64,000 nt of DNA. Origin: Streptomyces aurantiogriseus. Lineage in GTDB: Bacteria > Actinomycetota > Actinomycetes > Streptomycetales > Streptomycetaceae. How positions within the stretch are numbered: position 1 is the stretch's first letter; every line of letters starts with the position of its first letter. A program made the position numbers and the translations under genes. This document shows, piece by piece, positions 7,337-16,763 of the stretch. The stretch lies in the NCBI RefSeq assembly GCF_014649375.1, contig NZ_BMSX01000032.1:32328-96327 (forward strand). Reading direction: 5' to 3'. The notes beneath the pieces were generated by a model. It did no database searches and was not told the DNA's origin. It saw nothing but the letters and a program-made list of their open reading frames with translations.

Positions 7337-8491
7337 CTAGGCACAACCGGGCACTCTTCCGGTGCAGTTGCTCGGCTTGTTCAGGCTGACCCCGCCGCCC
7401 TTGAGCGTCACGACGGCCCCAGGCCAGTTGTGGATGCCGCCGCCTTGTCCGCTGGCACGGTTCCCCGAGACCGTCGTGCGGTCGAGCGTCAGCCGGGCGG
7501 TGTCCGTCCTCGGTTCCTGCTCGTTGTTGAGGCCGCCGCCGTTCCGGCCCGCCCGGTTCTTCAGGACCTGGCTGTCCCTCAGCGTCGCGGTGCCTTCGTT
7601 GTTGAGGGCGCCGGCGTCGTGTCCCGCCTGGTTGGAGACGAAGGAGGTGCGCTGGACGTCCACCGTCCCGTCCTCGCTGTTGGCCAGGCCGCCGCCTTCC
7701 ATGGCGGCCCAGTTCTCGGTGATCGAGCTGTCCCTGATCGTGGCATGTCCGTAGGTGTTGATGCCGCCGCCGTCGTCCTCACGGGCCTCGTTGTTCGCGA
7801 TGCGACTGCCCTCGACGATCAGCCTGCCCTCGTTGAGGATGCCGCCGCCGTCCTCGTCGGCGGTGTTGCCGGCCACCGTGGAGTTCGTGAGCCTGAGGGT
7901 GCCCGAGGCGTTGTTGTTGATGCCGCCGCCGTCGCCGATGAACCGCGGGGGGTTGCTGGCCACGTTCGTCAGGACGCGGCTGTTGACGAGGGTGGCGTGG
8001 CCGCCCTCGTTGGAGATGCCACCGCCCCTGCCGGTGGCGTAGTTGCCGGCGACCGTGCTGTGTTCCAACCGCAGCGTGCCCCTGTTCCTGATCCCGCCGC
8101 CGTTCCCCATGATGAGACCGCCCTCCACCGTGGTGCCCCGCAGGGTGAGGCTGCCTCCGGCGGCGACCGCGAGCAGGCGGAAACGCGAGGCCGCGTGGTG
8201 CGAGGAGCGGACCAGGGCCGAATCCTGACCCATGATGGTGACCTTGCCGGTGATGGCCGGCAGGGCGGTGCCCGAACCGTTGAAGTCGTGCGCGAAGCGG
8301 TACGTGCAGCGCTTCGCCAGCGTGATCACACCGCCGTGCGCGTTCGCCCGGCCCACGGCGGCGATGAGACCGGCGGCGTCACCACACGCGATGCTCGCGT
8401 TCGCCTTCTGGGCCACGGCCGGTGGCGCCGTCACCGCTACCCCGAGACTCGCCACCAGCGCGGACCCGGCCACCACGAGACACTTCTTCAT
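7337..8491 (-). CDS. Secreted right-handed beta-helix repeat protein
   Basis: A 384-residue exported protein. MKKCLVVAGSALVASLGVAV followed by PPAVAQ is a clear Sec signal peptide. The mature part is about a dozen turns of a Gly-rich parallel beta-helix with the recurring pattern GGGIxNxGTLxLxxSxVxxN, as in polymorphic outer-membrane/pectate-lyase-like repeat proteins. No catalytic cluster is evident, so it may be a surface adhesin or polysaccharide-binding protein rather than an enzyme. One Cys pair near the start (CGDAAG and KRCTY) and one at the end (NCTGRVPGC) probably cap the helix through disulfides. The ATG at 8491 is preceded by AGAGGAAG; an in-frame TTG upstream is less likely. Confidence 0.75.
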   Translation of the reverse strand: MKKCLVVAGSALVASLGVAVTAPPAVAQKANASIACGDAAGLIAAVGRANAHGGVITLAKRCTYRFAHDFNGSGTALPAITGKVTIMGQDSALVRSSHHAASRFRLLAVAAGGSLTLRGTTVEGGLIMGNGGGIRNRGTLRLEHSTVAGNYATGRGGGISNEGGHATLVNSRVLTNVASNPPRFIGDGGGINNNASGTLRLTNSTVAGNTADEDGGGILNEGRLIVEGSRIANNEAREDDGGGINTYGHATIRDSSITENWAAMEGGGLANSEDGTVDVQRTSFVSNQAGHDAGALNNEGTATLRDSQVLKNRAGRNGGGLNNEQEPRTDTARLTLDRTTVSGNRASGQGGGIHNWPGAVVTLKGGGVSLNKPSNCTGRVPGCA

Positions 8492-8691
8492 GGGTGTTTC
8501 TTCCTCTCGGTTCAAACGAGCCCGCCCGCCTGCGCCTCCGTCAGCCGAAGAGGAGGTAAGGGAACCGCACCAGGGGCGCGCCGTGTCGACGCGACAGACC
8601 TAACACCTGCGCCCGGCGCATCCCCGCAGCTCCCGTTGGAAGTTCGCAATTCCATACGAACGGAGGTCATCAGGCCCCGCTGCTGGTGTGG

Positions 8692-10860
8692 TCACTCCCG
8701 CGCCCGGGCCACGAGCAGTGCCACGTCGTCGTGGTTGTCGGGGTGGTGCAGCGCGCGCAGGAGCAGGTCGCACATCTCCTCCAGCGGGCGCGTCGGGCCG
8801 TCGAGGAGGGCGAGCAGCGCGTCCAGGCGCTCGTCGAGGGAGTGACGGCGCGTCTCGACCAGGCCGTCCGTGTACAGCACGAGTTGGTCTCCGGGGGCGA
8901 AGTCGACGTCGGTCGTGGAGAACGCCACGCCACCCACGCCCAGCGGAGCTCCGGTGGGCAGATCGAGCAGCTCGGGCGGGTGGCCGGGACGTACCCGCGC
9001 GGGCGGCAGGTGCCCGGCGTTGGCGATGCGGCACCGGCCGAGACGGGGATCGTGGACGGCGTACACGCAGGTGGCGATGGAGTGGTCCAGGCCCGAGGTG
9101 ATCCGGTCGAGGTGCTCCAGGAGCACCGCAGGGTCGAGGTTCAAGGAGGCCAGGGTGGTCGTCGCGGTGCGCAGCCGGCCCATGGTGGCGGCGGCGTCGA
9201 TGCCGCTGCCCATGACATCGCCGACGACGAGCGCGGTCTTGCCGCCCTCCAGCGGGATGACGTCGAACCAGTCGCCGCCCACCTCGGTCGTGGCCCCCGC
9301 GGGCTGATAGCGGGAGGCCACCTCCAGGCCTCCGGTCACCGACGGATGGCTCGGCAGCAGGCTGCGCTGGAGGGTGAGCGCGGTGCTGCGGGCGTTCTGG
9401 TACCAGCGGGCGTTGTCGATCTGCACGGCCGCGCGGGCGGCCAGCTCGCGGGCGAGCAGCAGGTCGTCCCGGCCGAAGGGCACGGGGTTGCGGGTCCGTT
9501 TGAGGTCCAGGGCGCCCAGTACCTCGCCTCGGGCGATGAGCGGCACCGCCAGATACGAGTGGACGCCCGCCTGCTCCAGCAGCCCGGCCGCCTCCGAGGA
9601 GCGGGCGATGCGTGCCAGGTCCTCGTCCTTGACCTGCGTCACCATGACCGGCCGGCCGGTGCGCACGCACTCGGTCACGAGGCGGTCGGGCGCGTAGCGG
9701 GTGATCTGGCCGGGCGGATCGGCCGCATCGAGCCCGTCCGGCCCGTCGGCGGCCCGGACCGCCAGCGCGCGGATCACGGCCGGTTCGGCGGGCCCGAGGC
9801 TGCTGCGCCGGCCCGCGACCACCGCGTCGAGCAGGTCCACCGTGGCCACGTCGGCCAGCTCCGGCACGGCGACGTCGGCCAGTTCCCGGGCGGTCTGTTC
9901 GAGGTCCAGGGTGGTCCCGATCCGGGCGGAGGCGTCAGCGACCAGGGCCAGGCGGCGACGCGCGGCCTCGGTCTCGACGCTCGCCCGGTACTGGTCGGTG
10001 ACGTCGAGGACGGAGAAGGCCACGCCCAGCACGGTGCCGCGCGAGTCTTCCAGGCGGTACAGCGAGAGCGACCACGCGTGGTCCTCGTGGGGGTCGGCGG
10101 GCGTGCGTCCGACGGTGGACCGGTCGAGGATCGGCACACCGGTCCGCAGCACCTCCCGGGCCGCTGACTCGAGGGCCTCCGTGTCCAGCATGGGAAGCAC
10201 CTCGTGGATCCTCCGGCCCACGTGCTCCTCCGCGGGAACGCCGTTGATCAGCTCCAGCGCGGGATTGACCGTGACGTACCGCAGCCGGGTGTCCAGGACG
10301 GCGAAGCCGATGGGGGACTGGGTGACCATCCGCGTCGACAGGGCCACGTCCCGCTCCAGCCGGCGCACCGTCGACTGGTCGGCGGCCAGGCCCAGGGCGT
10401 AGATGTCGCCCTGGTCGTCCTCGAGCCGCATGTTGCGGAACTCCACCAGCCGTGTTCTGCCGTCCTTGCACCGGATGGGGAACGCGCCCGCCCAGCTGCG
10501 GCCGGTGGCCATGACGTCCGTGAACAGCTTCACGACCAGGTCGAAGTGCCGCTCGTGGACCATCACATGCGCCGCGTACCGCCCCAGCGCCTCCCGCGCC
10601 GAGTAGCCGAACAGCTCCTCGGCCTGCGGGCTCCACAGCACGATGCGGCCCTCGGTGTCGAGCACCACCGAGGCCACGTTCAGCACGTCCAGCAGCCCGC
10701 TGGGCCCTGTCGGACCGCCGCCCTCGGCCGCGGTCGTCCCGACTGCACTCATGCCACGCTTCGCCTCCGAAGGTCGACGCGGCACGCCGTCCCCCGTGCC
10801 GACTCCCCCTGTTCTCTCGCGCACAACCGTCTTCTCCCACGCCTGGGGCCCGTCTTCCAT
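8692..10860 (-). CDS. PAS-PAS-GAF-PP2C (SpoIIE-type) phosphatase
   Basis: A 722-residue regulatory phosphatase. A PAS domain (about 58-165, VVLDTEGRIVLWSPQAEELFGYS) and a second PAS (about 178-300, GFAVLDTRLRYVTVNPAL) precede a GAF domain (about 315-480) and a C-terminal SpoIIE/RsbU PP2C domain (about 505-720). The PP2C domain carries the metal-binding Asp residues in GGDWFDVIPL, VVGDVMGSG and NHDDVALLV. Such proteins dephosphorylate anti-anti-sigma factors in response to a ligand, redox or light signal sensed by PAS/GAF. Unlike the other two phosphatases in the window it has no HATPase (anti-sigma) domain. The start may be ATG 10860 or ATG 10752 (MSAVGTT, GGAGG 11 nt upstream); both have plausible ribosome sites. 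Confidence 0.9.
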   Translation of the reverse strand: MEDGPQAWEKTVVRERTGGVGTGDGVPRRPSEAKRGMSAVGTTAAEGGGPTGPSGLLDVLNVASVVLDTEGRIVLWSPQAEELFGYSAREALGRYAAHVMVHERHFDLVVKLFTDVMATGRSWAGAFPIRCKDGRTRLVEFRNMRLEDDQGDIYALGLAADQSTVRRLERDVALSTRMVTQSPIGFAVLDTRLRYVTVNPALELINGVPAEEHVGRRIHEVLPMLDTEALESAAREVLRTGVPILDRSTVGRTPADPHEDHAWSLSLYRLEDSRGTVLGVAFSVLDVTDQYRASVETEAARRRLALVADASARIGTTLDLEQTARELADVAVPELADVATVDLLDAVVAGRRSSLGPAEPAVIRALAVRAADGPDGLDAADPPGQITRYAPDRLVTECVRTGRPVMVTQVKDEDLARIARSSEAAGLLEQAGVHSYLAVPLIARGEVLGALDLKRTRNPVPFGRDDLLLARELAARAAVQIDNARWYQNARSTALTLQRSLLPSHPSVTGGLEVASRYQPAGATTEVGGDWFDVIPLEGGKTALVVGDVMGSGIDAAATMGRLRTATTTLASLNLDPAVLLEHLDRITSGLDHSIATCVYAVHDPRLGRCRIANAGHLPPARVRPGHPPELLDLPTGAPLGVGGVAFSTTDVDFAPGDQLVLYTDGLVETRRHSLDERLDALLALLDGPTRPLEEMCDLLLRALHHPDNHDDVALLVARARE

Positions 10861-10993
10861 GCTCCTCCAGTACGGCGCTGCCCGCCGTTCTCCTCACGGT
10901 CCGCGCCCGTCCATGGAATTGGTCTGTACATGACCACCGAAGTTGGCCACACTGTCGGCCGAGCGCGCACCCACCCCCCGACCGAGGAGATCC

Positions 10994-11887
10994 ATGCCCC
11001 TGCGCCCTGCCCGGCGACGCCGTCACGTGGTCCGTACCGTCCGCGCCGCCCTGGTCGCGCTGGCCACCGCGACCGTCGCCGCCCTCAGCGCCGCCCCGCC
11101 CGCCGCGGCCGCCGACACCTGGACGGAGGTCGGCTCCGACCGCGCCGACCCGCTGACCGAGAGCCAGGGCCTGACCTCGGTCGAGGTCCCGGTGAACAGC
11201 GCCAACCGCTACACGGGCATCGGCACCATCCCTCTCGGCGTGAGCACCCGCGGCTGGAACCACGTCGGCGACCCCGACGCCTCCTACGACGGCTACTACG
11301 TCGAGCCCTACCAGCGGGACTCGGGCACCTCGAAGATGTTCCGGGTGCAGGCACCCGGCGGTGCCTGGTCGGAGTACGTCCACGCGCTCAGCTCCGGCGA
11401 GGCCCTCAACAACTCCTGGGTGGCGATCGCGCCCGGCGGTCAGTGGATGCTGTCGGGTGAGTGGGGCACCATGACCCGGCTGCTCGTCTTCCCGACCCCC
11501 GGCGTCAACCCGAGCACCTCGCCCTCGGCGAACCTGCCGCAGGCCTCCACTGTCCGCCTCGACCGCGCCGTACGCGACGTCCAGGGCTGCGACTTCACCG
11601 GCCCGACCACCCTCCTGTGCTCCTCCGACGACCCCGCGGGCACCCTGTTCGGCATCACCAAGCCCCTCCTGCGGATCGACCTGTCCGCCGAGCCGAACGG
11701 CACCTCCGACGTGACCGGCCACGTCACCGCCCTGCGCCAGCTCCCGCTGCGCAGCTCCTGCTCGGGCACCTTCGAGACGGAGGGCATCGACTACGACCGC
11801 CGTACCGGAACCCTGCGGGTGATCGTCATCTCGCCCGGCTTCTGTGTGCTGACGGACAGCAAGACGTACCGCTTCACGCGGAGCTGA
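10994..11887 (+). CDS. Secreted protein of unknown function
   Basis: A 297-residue exported protein. The N-terminus is strongly basic (MPLRPARRRRHVVRTVRA) and is followed by a hydrophobic core (LVALATATVAALSA) and an Ala-rich cleavage region (APPAAAAD), a typical Streptomyces signal peptide. The mature protein is rich in Ser/Thr/Gly and aromatic beta strands (NHVGDPDASYDGYYVEPY, GQWMLSGEWGTMTRLLVFP). Four Cys residues probably form disulfides (VQGCDF, LLCSSDD, SSCSG, GFCVLT). The pattern is consistent with a beta-propeller-like extracellular fold, but I do not recognise the family. The ATG at 10994 follows GAGGAGATCC; an upstream TTG at 10943 would spoil the signal peptide. Confidence 0.65.
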   Translation: MPLRPARRRRHVVRTVRAALVALATATVAALSAAPPAAAADTWTEVGSDRADPLTESQGLTSVEVPVNSANRYTGIGTIPLGVSTRGWNHVGDPDASYDGYYVEPYQRDSGTSKMFRVQAPGGAWSEYVHALSSGEALNNSWVAIAPGGQWMLSGEWGTMTRLLVFPTPGVNPSTSPSANLPQASTVRLDRAVRDVQGCDFTGPTTLLCSSDDPAGTLFGITKPLLRIDLSAEPNGTSDVTGHVTALRQLPLRSSCSGTFETEGIDYDRRTGTLRVIVISPGFCVLTDSKTYRFTRS

Positions 11888-12002
11888 TTCCGCGCTGATC
11901 CTGTCGCTGGTCCCGCCCGGAAAGTGGTGCTTTTCTTGGGATGTGGCGCGGTTCGCGGGGAACCCGCGGTACCGCGCCACCGCCATGAGAGGAGCGATCA
12001 CG

Positions 12003-12371
12003 ATGGACCGTGAGCGACCGCACGAGGAGTCCGTCTCCGTCGAGATCAGCGGATGCAGCAAGGAGGACGCCCGGATCGTGTTCGACGCGCTGTGCACGTG
12101 CTTCGAGTCCGACCGCTGCGCCGAGGACGTGCCCGAGCAGCTCCACGAGACCCGCCCGATGGTGTGGCTCGGCACCTTCGAGGTCACCGACGCCCACGCG
12201 TGCCCGCCTCCCGCCCGGCTCTCGTCCTCCGTCGAGGCCGACGCGCAGGGTGGCTACTGGGCGATCGACCGGCTCCGCAAGACGCTGGACTCGCTGTTCG
12301 CGGTGCGCGACCTCTCTTCGGCCTCCGGGGACCAGGAGAAGGAACTGCACGTCCTGCTCGAAAGCCGGTGA
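12003..12371 (+). CDS. Small hypothetical protein
   Basis: A 122-residue acidic, soluble protein. It opens with SVSVEISGCSKEDARIVFDAL and contains TRPMVWLGTFEV and GGYWAIDRLRKTLDSLFAVRDLSSASGDQEKE. Four Cys residues (GCSKED, LCTCFES, RCAEDV) are clustered in the first 45 residues and one more appears in HACPPP. No known motif, export signal or membrane helix is seen. GAGAGGAG is placed well before the ATG at 12003. It is a single gene between the secreted protein and fadH. Function unknown. Confidence 0.6.
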   Translation: MDRERPHEESVSVEISGCSKEDARIVFDALCTCFESDRCAEDVPEQLHETRPMVWLGTFEVTDAHACPPPARLSSSVEADAQGGYWAIDRLRKTLDSLFAVRDLSSASGDQEKELHVLLESR

Positions 12372-12399
12372 CCTGCGGCACAGACCCTCCCGCTCATTG

Positions 12400-12413
12400 T
12401 GCAACTAGTTGCA
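12400..12413. promoter_or_regulatory. Perfect 14-bp palindrome upstream of fadH, candidate PadR operator
   Basis: TGCAACTAGTTGCA is an exact palindrome 58 nt before the fadH start, and the flanking bases extend it imperfectly. CATAAT at 12412-12417 overlaps its right edge and resembles a -10 element, so a bound protein would block transcription. The PadR gene directly downstream of fadH is the obvious candidate regulator. This is inference from position and symmetry. Confidence 0.55.
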
Positions 12414-12470
12414 TAATCCGTGCGCGGCCTCTAGAACTACAGGGGACGACACCGCGCACGGAGGCCTGCC

Positions 12471-14486
12471 ATGAGCCGTTACCCCCACCTGCTGAGCCCG
12501 CTGGACCTCGGCTTCACCACGCTGCCCAACCGCGTCCTCATGGGCTCGATGCACGTCGGCCTGGAGGAGGCCGAGGGCGGCTTCGCCCGCATGGCGGAGT
12601 TCTACGCCGCCCGCGCGCGCGGGGGAGTGGGTCTGATCGTCACCGGCGGCATCGCCCCCAACGACGAGGGCCGGCCGTACGAGGGCGGCGCCAAGCTCAC
12701 CACCGACGCGGAGGCGGAGCAGCACCGGACGATCACTGAGGCCGTGCACCGCGAGGGCGGCCGGATCGCGATGCAGATCCTGCACTTCGGCCGCTACGCC
12801 TACCACCGCGACCTGGTCGCCCCCAGCCCCCTCCAGGCGCCGATCAGCCCCTACCCGCCCCGCGAGCTGACCGACGCCGACGTCGAGCGCACCATCGACG
12901 ACTACGCCCGCACCGCCCGCCTCGCCCGGCAGGCCGGCTACGACGGTGTGGAGATCATGGGCTCCGAGGGCTACCTCATCAACGAGTTCATCGCCGCCGC
13001 GACCAACCACCGCACCGACCGCTGGGGCGGCTCGTACGAGAACCGAATGCGCTTCCCCGTGGAGATCGTGCGGCGGGTGCGCGAGGCGGTCGGCGAGGAC
13101 TTCATCGTCATCTACCGGCTGTCGATGCTGGACCTCGTGCCCGGCGGCTCGACGCTGGACGAGGTCGTCACCCTCGCGAAGGCCGTCGAGGCCGCCGGAG
13201 CCACGATCATCAACACCGGCATCGGCTGGCACGAGGCCCGCATCCCCACCATCGCCACGTCCGTGCCGCGCGGTGCCTACACCTGGGTGACGAAGAAGCT
13301 CATGGGCGCGGTCTCCCTGCCGCTCGTCACCACCAACCGCATCAACACCCCCGAACTCGCCGAGCAGTTGCTCGCCGACGGCAGCGCGGACATGGTGTCG
13401 ATGGCCCGCCCGATGCTCGCCGACCCCGAGTTCGTCAACAAGGCCGCCGCCGGCACGCCCGAGGCCATCAACACCTGCATCGGCTGCAACCAGGCCTGCC
13501 TCGACCACACCTTCAGCGGCAAGATCACCTCCTGCCTGGTCAACCCGCGCGCCTGCCACGAGACCGAGCTGGTCCTCTCCCCGACGCGTCTGCGCAAGCG
13601 GGTGGCGGTCGTGGGCGCGGGCCCGGCGGGCCTCGCGTGTGCCGTCAGCGCGGCCGAACGCGGCCACGAGGTCACCCTGTTCGACGCCGCGAGCGAGATC
13701 GGCGGCCAGCTCAACGTCGCCCGCAAGGTCCCCGGCAAGCAGGAGTTCGACGAGACGCTGCGCTACTTCCGCCACCAGCTGGACGCCCACAGCGTGGACG
13801 TACGGCTGAACACGCCCGCAGCGGCAGGTGACCTGGAGGGCTACGACGAGGTCGTCGTCGCCACCGGCGTCACCCCCCGCACCCCCGACATCCCCGGCGT
13901 GGACCACCCGAGCGTCGTCGGCTATCTGGACGTCCTGCGCGACGGCGCCCCCGTCGGCGACCGCGTCGCGATCCTCGGCGCCGGCGGTATCGGCTTCGAC
14001 GTCGCCGAGTTCCTCACCGACGGCGGCGACAAGGCGAGCGAGGACCCGGCCACGTACTTCCGCCACTGGGGCGTCGACATGGACTACGCGGCACCCGGTG
14101 GCCTCGCCGCGCCCGAGCGGCCCGCCCCGCCGCGCACCGTCCATCTGCTCCAGCGCAAGACCAGCAAGGTGGGCGCCGGTCTCGGCAAGACCACGGGCTG
14201 GATCCACCGCACCGAGCTCAAGCACCGGGGCGTGACGATGGTCCCGGGCGTGCGCTACGACCGCATCGACGACGCCGGACTGCACATCACCGTCGGCGAG
14301 CAGAGCACGGTCCTGGAGGTCGACACCATCGTGCTGTGCACCGGCCAGGAACCGCGCCGGGGCCTGTACGAGGAGCTGGTCGCCGCCGGGGTGAGCGCGC
14401 ACCTCATCGGCGGCGCCGACGTGGCCGCCGAACTGGACGCCAAGCGGGCCGTCCAGCAGGGCACGGAGCTGGCGGCGGCGCTGTAG
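12471..14486 (+). CDS. fadH: 2,4-dienoyl-CoA reductase (NADPH), FMN/4Fe-4S/FAD
   Basis: A 671-residue enzyme of the FadH/trimethylamine dehydrogenase family, the full usual length. Residues 1-330 form an Old-Yellow-Enzyme TIM barrel with FMN. CIGCNQAC (about 335-342), with C-LVNPRAC downstream, binds the 4Fe-4S cluster. From about 375 an FAD domain (VAVVGAGPAGLACAVSAAE) and an NADPH domain (VAILGAGGIGFDVAEFL) complete the electron path. It reduces 2,4-dienoyl-CoA during beta-oxidation of polyunsaturated fatty acids in the cytoplasm. GGAGG lies upstream of the ATG. The PadR gene follows 30 nt later on the same strand, so the two are probably co-transcribed and PadR-controlled. Confidence 0.93.
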   Translation: MSRYPHLLSPLDLGFTTLPNRVLMGSMHVGLEEAEGGFARMAEFYAARARGGVGLIVTGGIAPNDEGRPYEGGAKLTTDAEAEQHRTITEAVHREGGRIAMQILHFGRYAYHRDLVAPSPLQAPISPYPPRELTDADVERTIDDYARTARLARQAGYDGVEIMGSEGYLINEFIAAATNHRTDRWGGSYENRMRFPVEIVRRVREAVGEDFIVIYRLSMLDLVPGGSTLDEVVTLAKAVEAAGATIINTGIGWHEARIPTIATSVPRGAYTWVTKKLMGAVSLPLVTTNRINTPELAEQLLADGSADMVSMARPMLADPEFVNKAAAGTPEAINTCIGCNQACLDHTFSGKITSCLVNPRACHETELVLSPTRLRKRVAVVGAGPAGLACAVSAAERGHEVTLFDAASEIGGQLNVARKVPGKQEFDETLRYFRHQLDAHSVDVRLNTPAAAGDLEGYDEVVVATGVTPRTPDIPGVDHPSVVGYLDVLRDGAPVGDRVAILGAGGIGFDVAEFLTDGGDKASEDPATYFRHWGVDMDYAAPGGLAAPERPAPPRTVHLLQRKTSKVGAGLGKTTGWIHRTELKHRGVTMVPGVRYDRIDDAGLHITVGEQSTVLEVDTIVLCTGQEPRRGLYEELVAAGVSAHLIGGADVAAELDAKRAVQQGTELAAAL

Positions 14487-14516
14487 GCCCGTCGGGCGCG
14501 TCCCTAGGATGAGGCC

Positions 14517-15065
14517 ATGTCACTCCCGCACGCGATCCTCACCGCTCTGCTCGAGAAGCCGTCGTCGGGGCTGGATCTGACCCGCCGGTTCGACAAGTCG
14601 ATCGGCTACTTCTGGTCGGCGACGCACCAGCAGATCTACCGCGAGCTGGGAAAACTGGAGGCCGAGGGCTTCATCCGCGCCCTGCCGACGGAGCAGCCCG
14701 CCCGCGGGCAGAGGAAGAGCTACGAGGTCCTGCCCGCGGGCCGCGCCGAACTGCAGCGGTGGACGGCCGCGGCGCAGGACCCCAAGCCGCACCGCGACGC
14801 GCTGCTGCTGCGGCTGCGCGCCGCCGCCGTCGTCGGCACCGCCGGACTCGAGACCGACCTGCGCCGCCATCTCGACCTGCACCGGCGCCAGTTGGCGGAG
14901 TACGAGGAGATCGAGAAGCGCGACTTCCCGCCCGGCAACGACAGCGCGCAGGCCAGGCTGCAGCACCTGGTCCTGCGCGCGGGCATCGAACTCGAGACGT
15001 TCTGGATCCAGTGGCTCACCGAGGCCCTGGAGGAACTGCCCGAGCCGGCCGAACAGGCGTCCTAG
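14517..15065 (+). CDS. PadR family transcriptional regulator
   Basis: A 182-residue PadR regulator. The N-terminal winged helix (SLPHAILTALLEKPSSGLDL, then SIGYFWSATHQQIYRELGKLE and GQRKSYEVLPAGRAELQRW) covers residues 1-90. The C-terminal Vir_act_alpha_C helical dimerisation domain holds LHRRQLAEYEEIEKRD and ELETFWIQWL. Members repress detoxification or fatty-acid-related genes and are released by ligand. It lies 30 nt behind fadH and is the likely owner of the palindrome at 12400. Its stop overlaps the stop of the convergent membrane-anchored protein gene by 4 nt. Confidence 0.9.
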   Translation: MSLPHAILTALLEKPSSGLDLTRRFDKSIGYFWSATHQQIYRELGKLEAEGFIRALPTEQPARGQRKSYEVLPAGRAELQRWTAAAQDPKPHRDALLLRLRAAAVVGTAGLETDLRRHLDLHRRQLAEYEEIEKRDFPPGNDSAQARLQHLVLRAGIELETFWIQWLTEALEELPEPAEQAS

Positions 15066-15601
15066 AACCGGTACGGCTTCGAGCGGCGGCGCAGGAACCA
15101 GACCGCGCCGATGACGCCCGAGCCCACCAGGACGCCGCCGACAGCCAGGGTGACCGTGCCGTGGTCGCGGACCGCTCCGCCCACGCCGCCCATGACCCCG
15201 CGCGTGGGCGAGGACGTCGCGGAGATCGTCGGGGTGGACGCAGTGGACACGATCACCGACTGGGTGCCGGCGGTGCTGCCGTTCGAGCAGACGACGACCA
15301 CCGTGTACGTGCCCGGGCTGACGCCCGACCAGGCGGCGGACTGGCTGATGGTCGTGCCGGACAGCGCCACCTGGCGCCCCTGGGAGAAGCTCGTCTGGCC
15401 GCTGCTGAGCAGGGACGCCGAGCCCCAGATGCCGTTGATCTGGGCACACGAGCTGGTCACCACGGACACCGTGGAGCCGGTCGTGCTCACCGAGATGCCC
15501 GAGACCCGGGCGGCGGCCGGCTGGGCCGTCACGGCGAGCGGCAGCGCGGCGGCGGCTGCCACGGTCAGTCCGGTACGGACGAGAAGACGGGAAGTGCGCA
15601 T
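15062..15601 (-). CDS. Exported protein with C-terminal membrane anchor
   Basis: A 179-residue surface protein. The signal peptide is MRTSRLLVRTGLTVAAAAALPLAV with cleavage after an AxA-type site. The mature region is rich in Ser, Thr, Gly and Val (SVSTTGSTVSVVTSSC, SGVSPGTYTVVVVCSN) and has two Cys residues likely to pair. A C-terminal hydrophobic helix (VTLAVGGVLVGSGVIGAVWFL, about 150-170) is followed by RRRSKPYRF. This is a signal-strand-anchor layout common to Streptomyces cell-surface proteins, without a sortase LPXTG. Function unknown. Confidence 0.65.
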   Translation of the reverse strand: MRTSRLLVRTGLTVAAAAALPLAVTAQPAAARVSGISVSTTGSTVSVVTSSCAQINGIWGSASLLSSGQTSFSQGRQVALSGTTISQSAAWSGVSPGTYTVVVVCSNGSTAGTQSVIVSTASTPTISATSSPTRGVMGGVGGAVRDHGTVTLAVGGVLVGSGVIGAVWFLRRRSKPYRF

Positions 15602-15775
15602 CGGATGTCCTCCGGCGGCGGCACGGTTGGCGGTACATCCCTTGCGCCGCCGAGGATCGGGTACGCCCGTGCTGCCTCAGGGGCAGCCAACGCGCCCCTG
15701 GGGCGCCCTGCACTCCGGCCGCCGCCGTTCAGGTGACGCGTTCCCCCGAACGGCCCCATCCGCCCGGCGGGCGCG

Positions 15776-16732
15776 TCACGGCCGGACGCCCGTCGTCACC
15801 GCCCTCTCCACCGAGTACGCGCCCCACGTCCCGTCCGGCAGCCGCGCCCGCAGCCGCACCCGATGGCCGACACCGGCCTCCCGGCCCACGTAGAAGCTGT
15901 ACGAGGCCTTCTCGCGCGGGGGAGCCCCGCCCCATGCGAGCGAGGTGGCCGGCTGCCCGTCGAGCTGGATCTGGTACTCCGTGACCACGCCGTCCACCCG
16001 TGGCGGCACCCAGGCCAGGTCGATGTAGTACGCCCCGTCGGCCTGCCGGGTCGTCGCCCGGAACCCCGTCGGTGCGGTGTCCCGCCCCTCGTCGGCGCCG
16101 GGCGCGGTGGCGAGGCGTACCGGCGTGCTGGCGGGCGAGAGGTTGTCGGCCGCGTCCCGCGCCCGGACGGTGAAGGAGTACCGGGTGCCCGGCCGCAGCC
16201 CCGTGACCACCGTCGCCGTCTGTCCCCCGCCGACGCTGTGGATCTTCGTCCCGCCCTGGTAGACGTCGTACGACACCACCTTCCGGTCGTCGGTGGACGC
16301 CGACCAGGACAGCTGGACCGCCCGGCTCCCGGCGGCCCGGCCGTCGGCGCCGCCCGGCCGGGTCGGGGCCGAGCGGTCCGCCGCGAGTGCCGCCAGAGTC
16401 GTCGCCCGTACCTCCCGGCTGCGCGGACCGAGCCGGCCCTCCCCGTCGCGGGCGCGGACGGTGAAGACGTACGTGGTGGACGGCGTCAGGCGGGTGACGT
16501 CCAGCATGTGCGCGGAGGCGGACACCTCCGCGACCTTCGCGGTGTCCCGGAAGACCTCGTACCCGCTGACCCCGGGGACCGCGTTCCACATCACGTGCAC
16601 GCTGGTCGCGCTCCCCGCCTCCGCGGTGACCCCGGTGGGCGCGCCCGGTGCCCGCCCCTCGTCCCCGCCGGCCGGCCCCGCGCATCCACAGCACACCGCC
16701 AGCACCCCTCCGCACAGCACGACGCGTCGCAC
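15776..16732 (-). CDS. Lipoprotein with three fibronectin type III domains
   Basis: A 318-residue putative lipoprotein. The short N-terminus MRRVVLCGGVLAVCCGCAG has a lipobox-like VCCGC. Three FN3-type domains follow (about 34-120, 130-222 and 227-318), with hallmark strands such as SATSVHVMWNAVPGVSGYEV, LTPSTTYVFTVRARD and LRPGTRYSFTVRARDAADN. The third is more divergent. No catalytic domain is attached. FN3 modules are common in actinobacterial chitinases and cellulases, so carbohydrate binding or display is possible. The start is the GTG at 16732, 7 nt after GGGAGG. A DasR-like palindrome lies 32 nt upstream. Confidence 0.7.
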   Translation of the reverse strand: MRRVVLCGGVLAVCCGCAGPAGGDEGRAPGAPTGVTAEAGSATSVHVMWNAVPGVSGYEVFRDTAKVAEVSASAHMLDVTRLTPSTTYVFTVRARDGEGRLGPRSREVRATTLAALAADRSAPTRPGGADGRAAGSRAVQLSWSASTDDRKVVSYDVYQGGTKIHSVGGGQTATVVTGLRPGTRYSFTVRARDAADNLSPASTPVRLATAPGADEGRDTAPTGFRATTRQADGAYYIDLAWVPPRVDGVVTEYQIQLDGQPATSLAWGGAPPREKASYSFYVGREAGVGHRVRLRARLPDGTWGAYSVERAVTTGVRP

Positions 16733-16763
16733 GGCTTCGCCTCCCGGCCCGGCACGACGGTAA

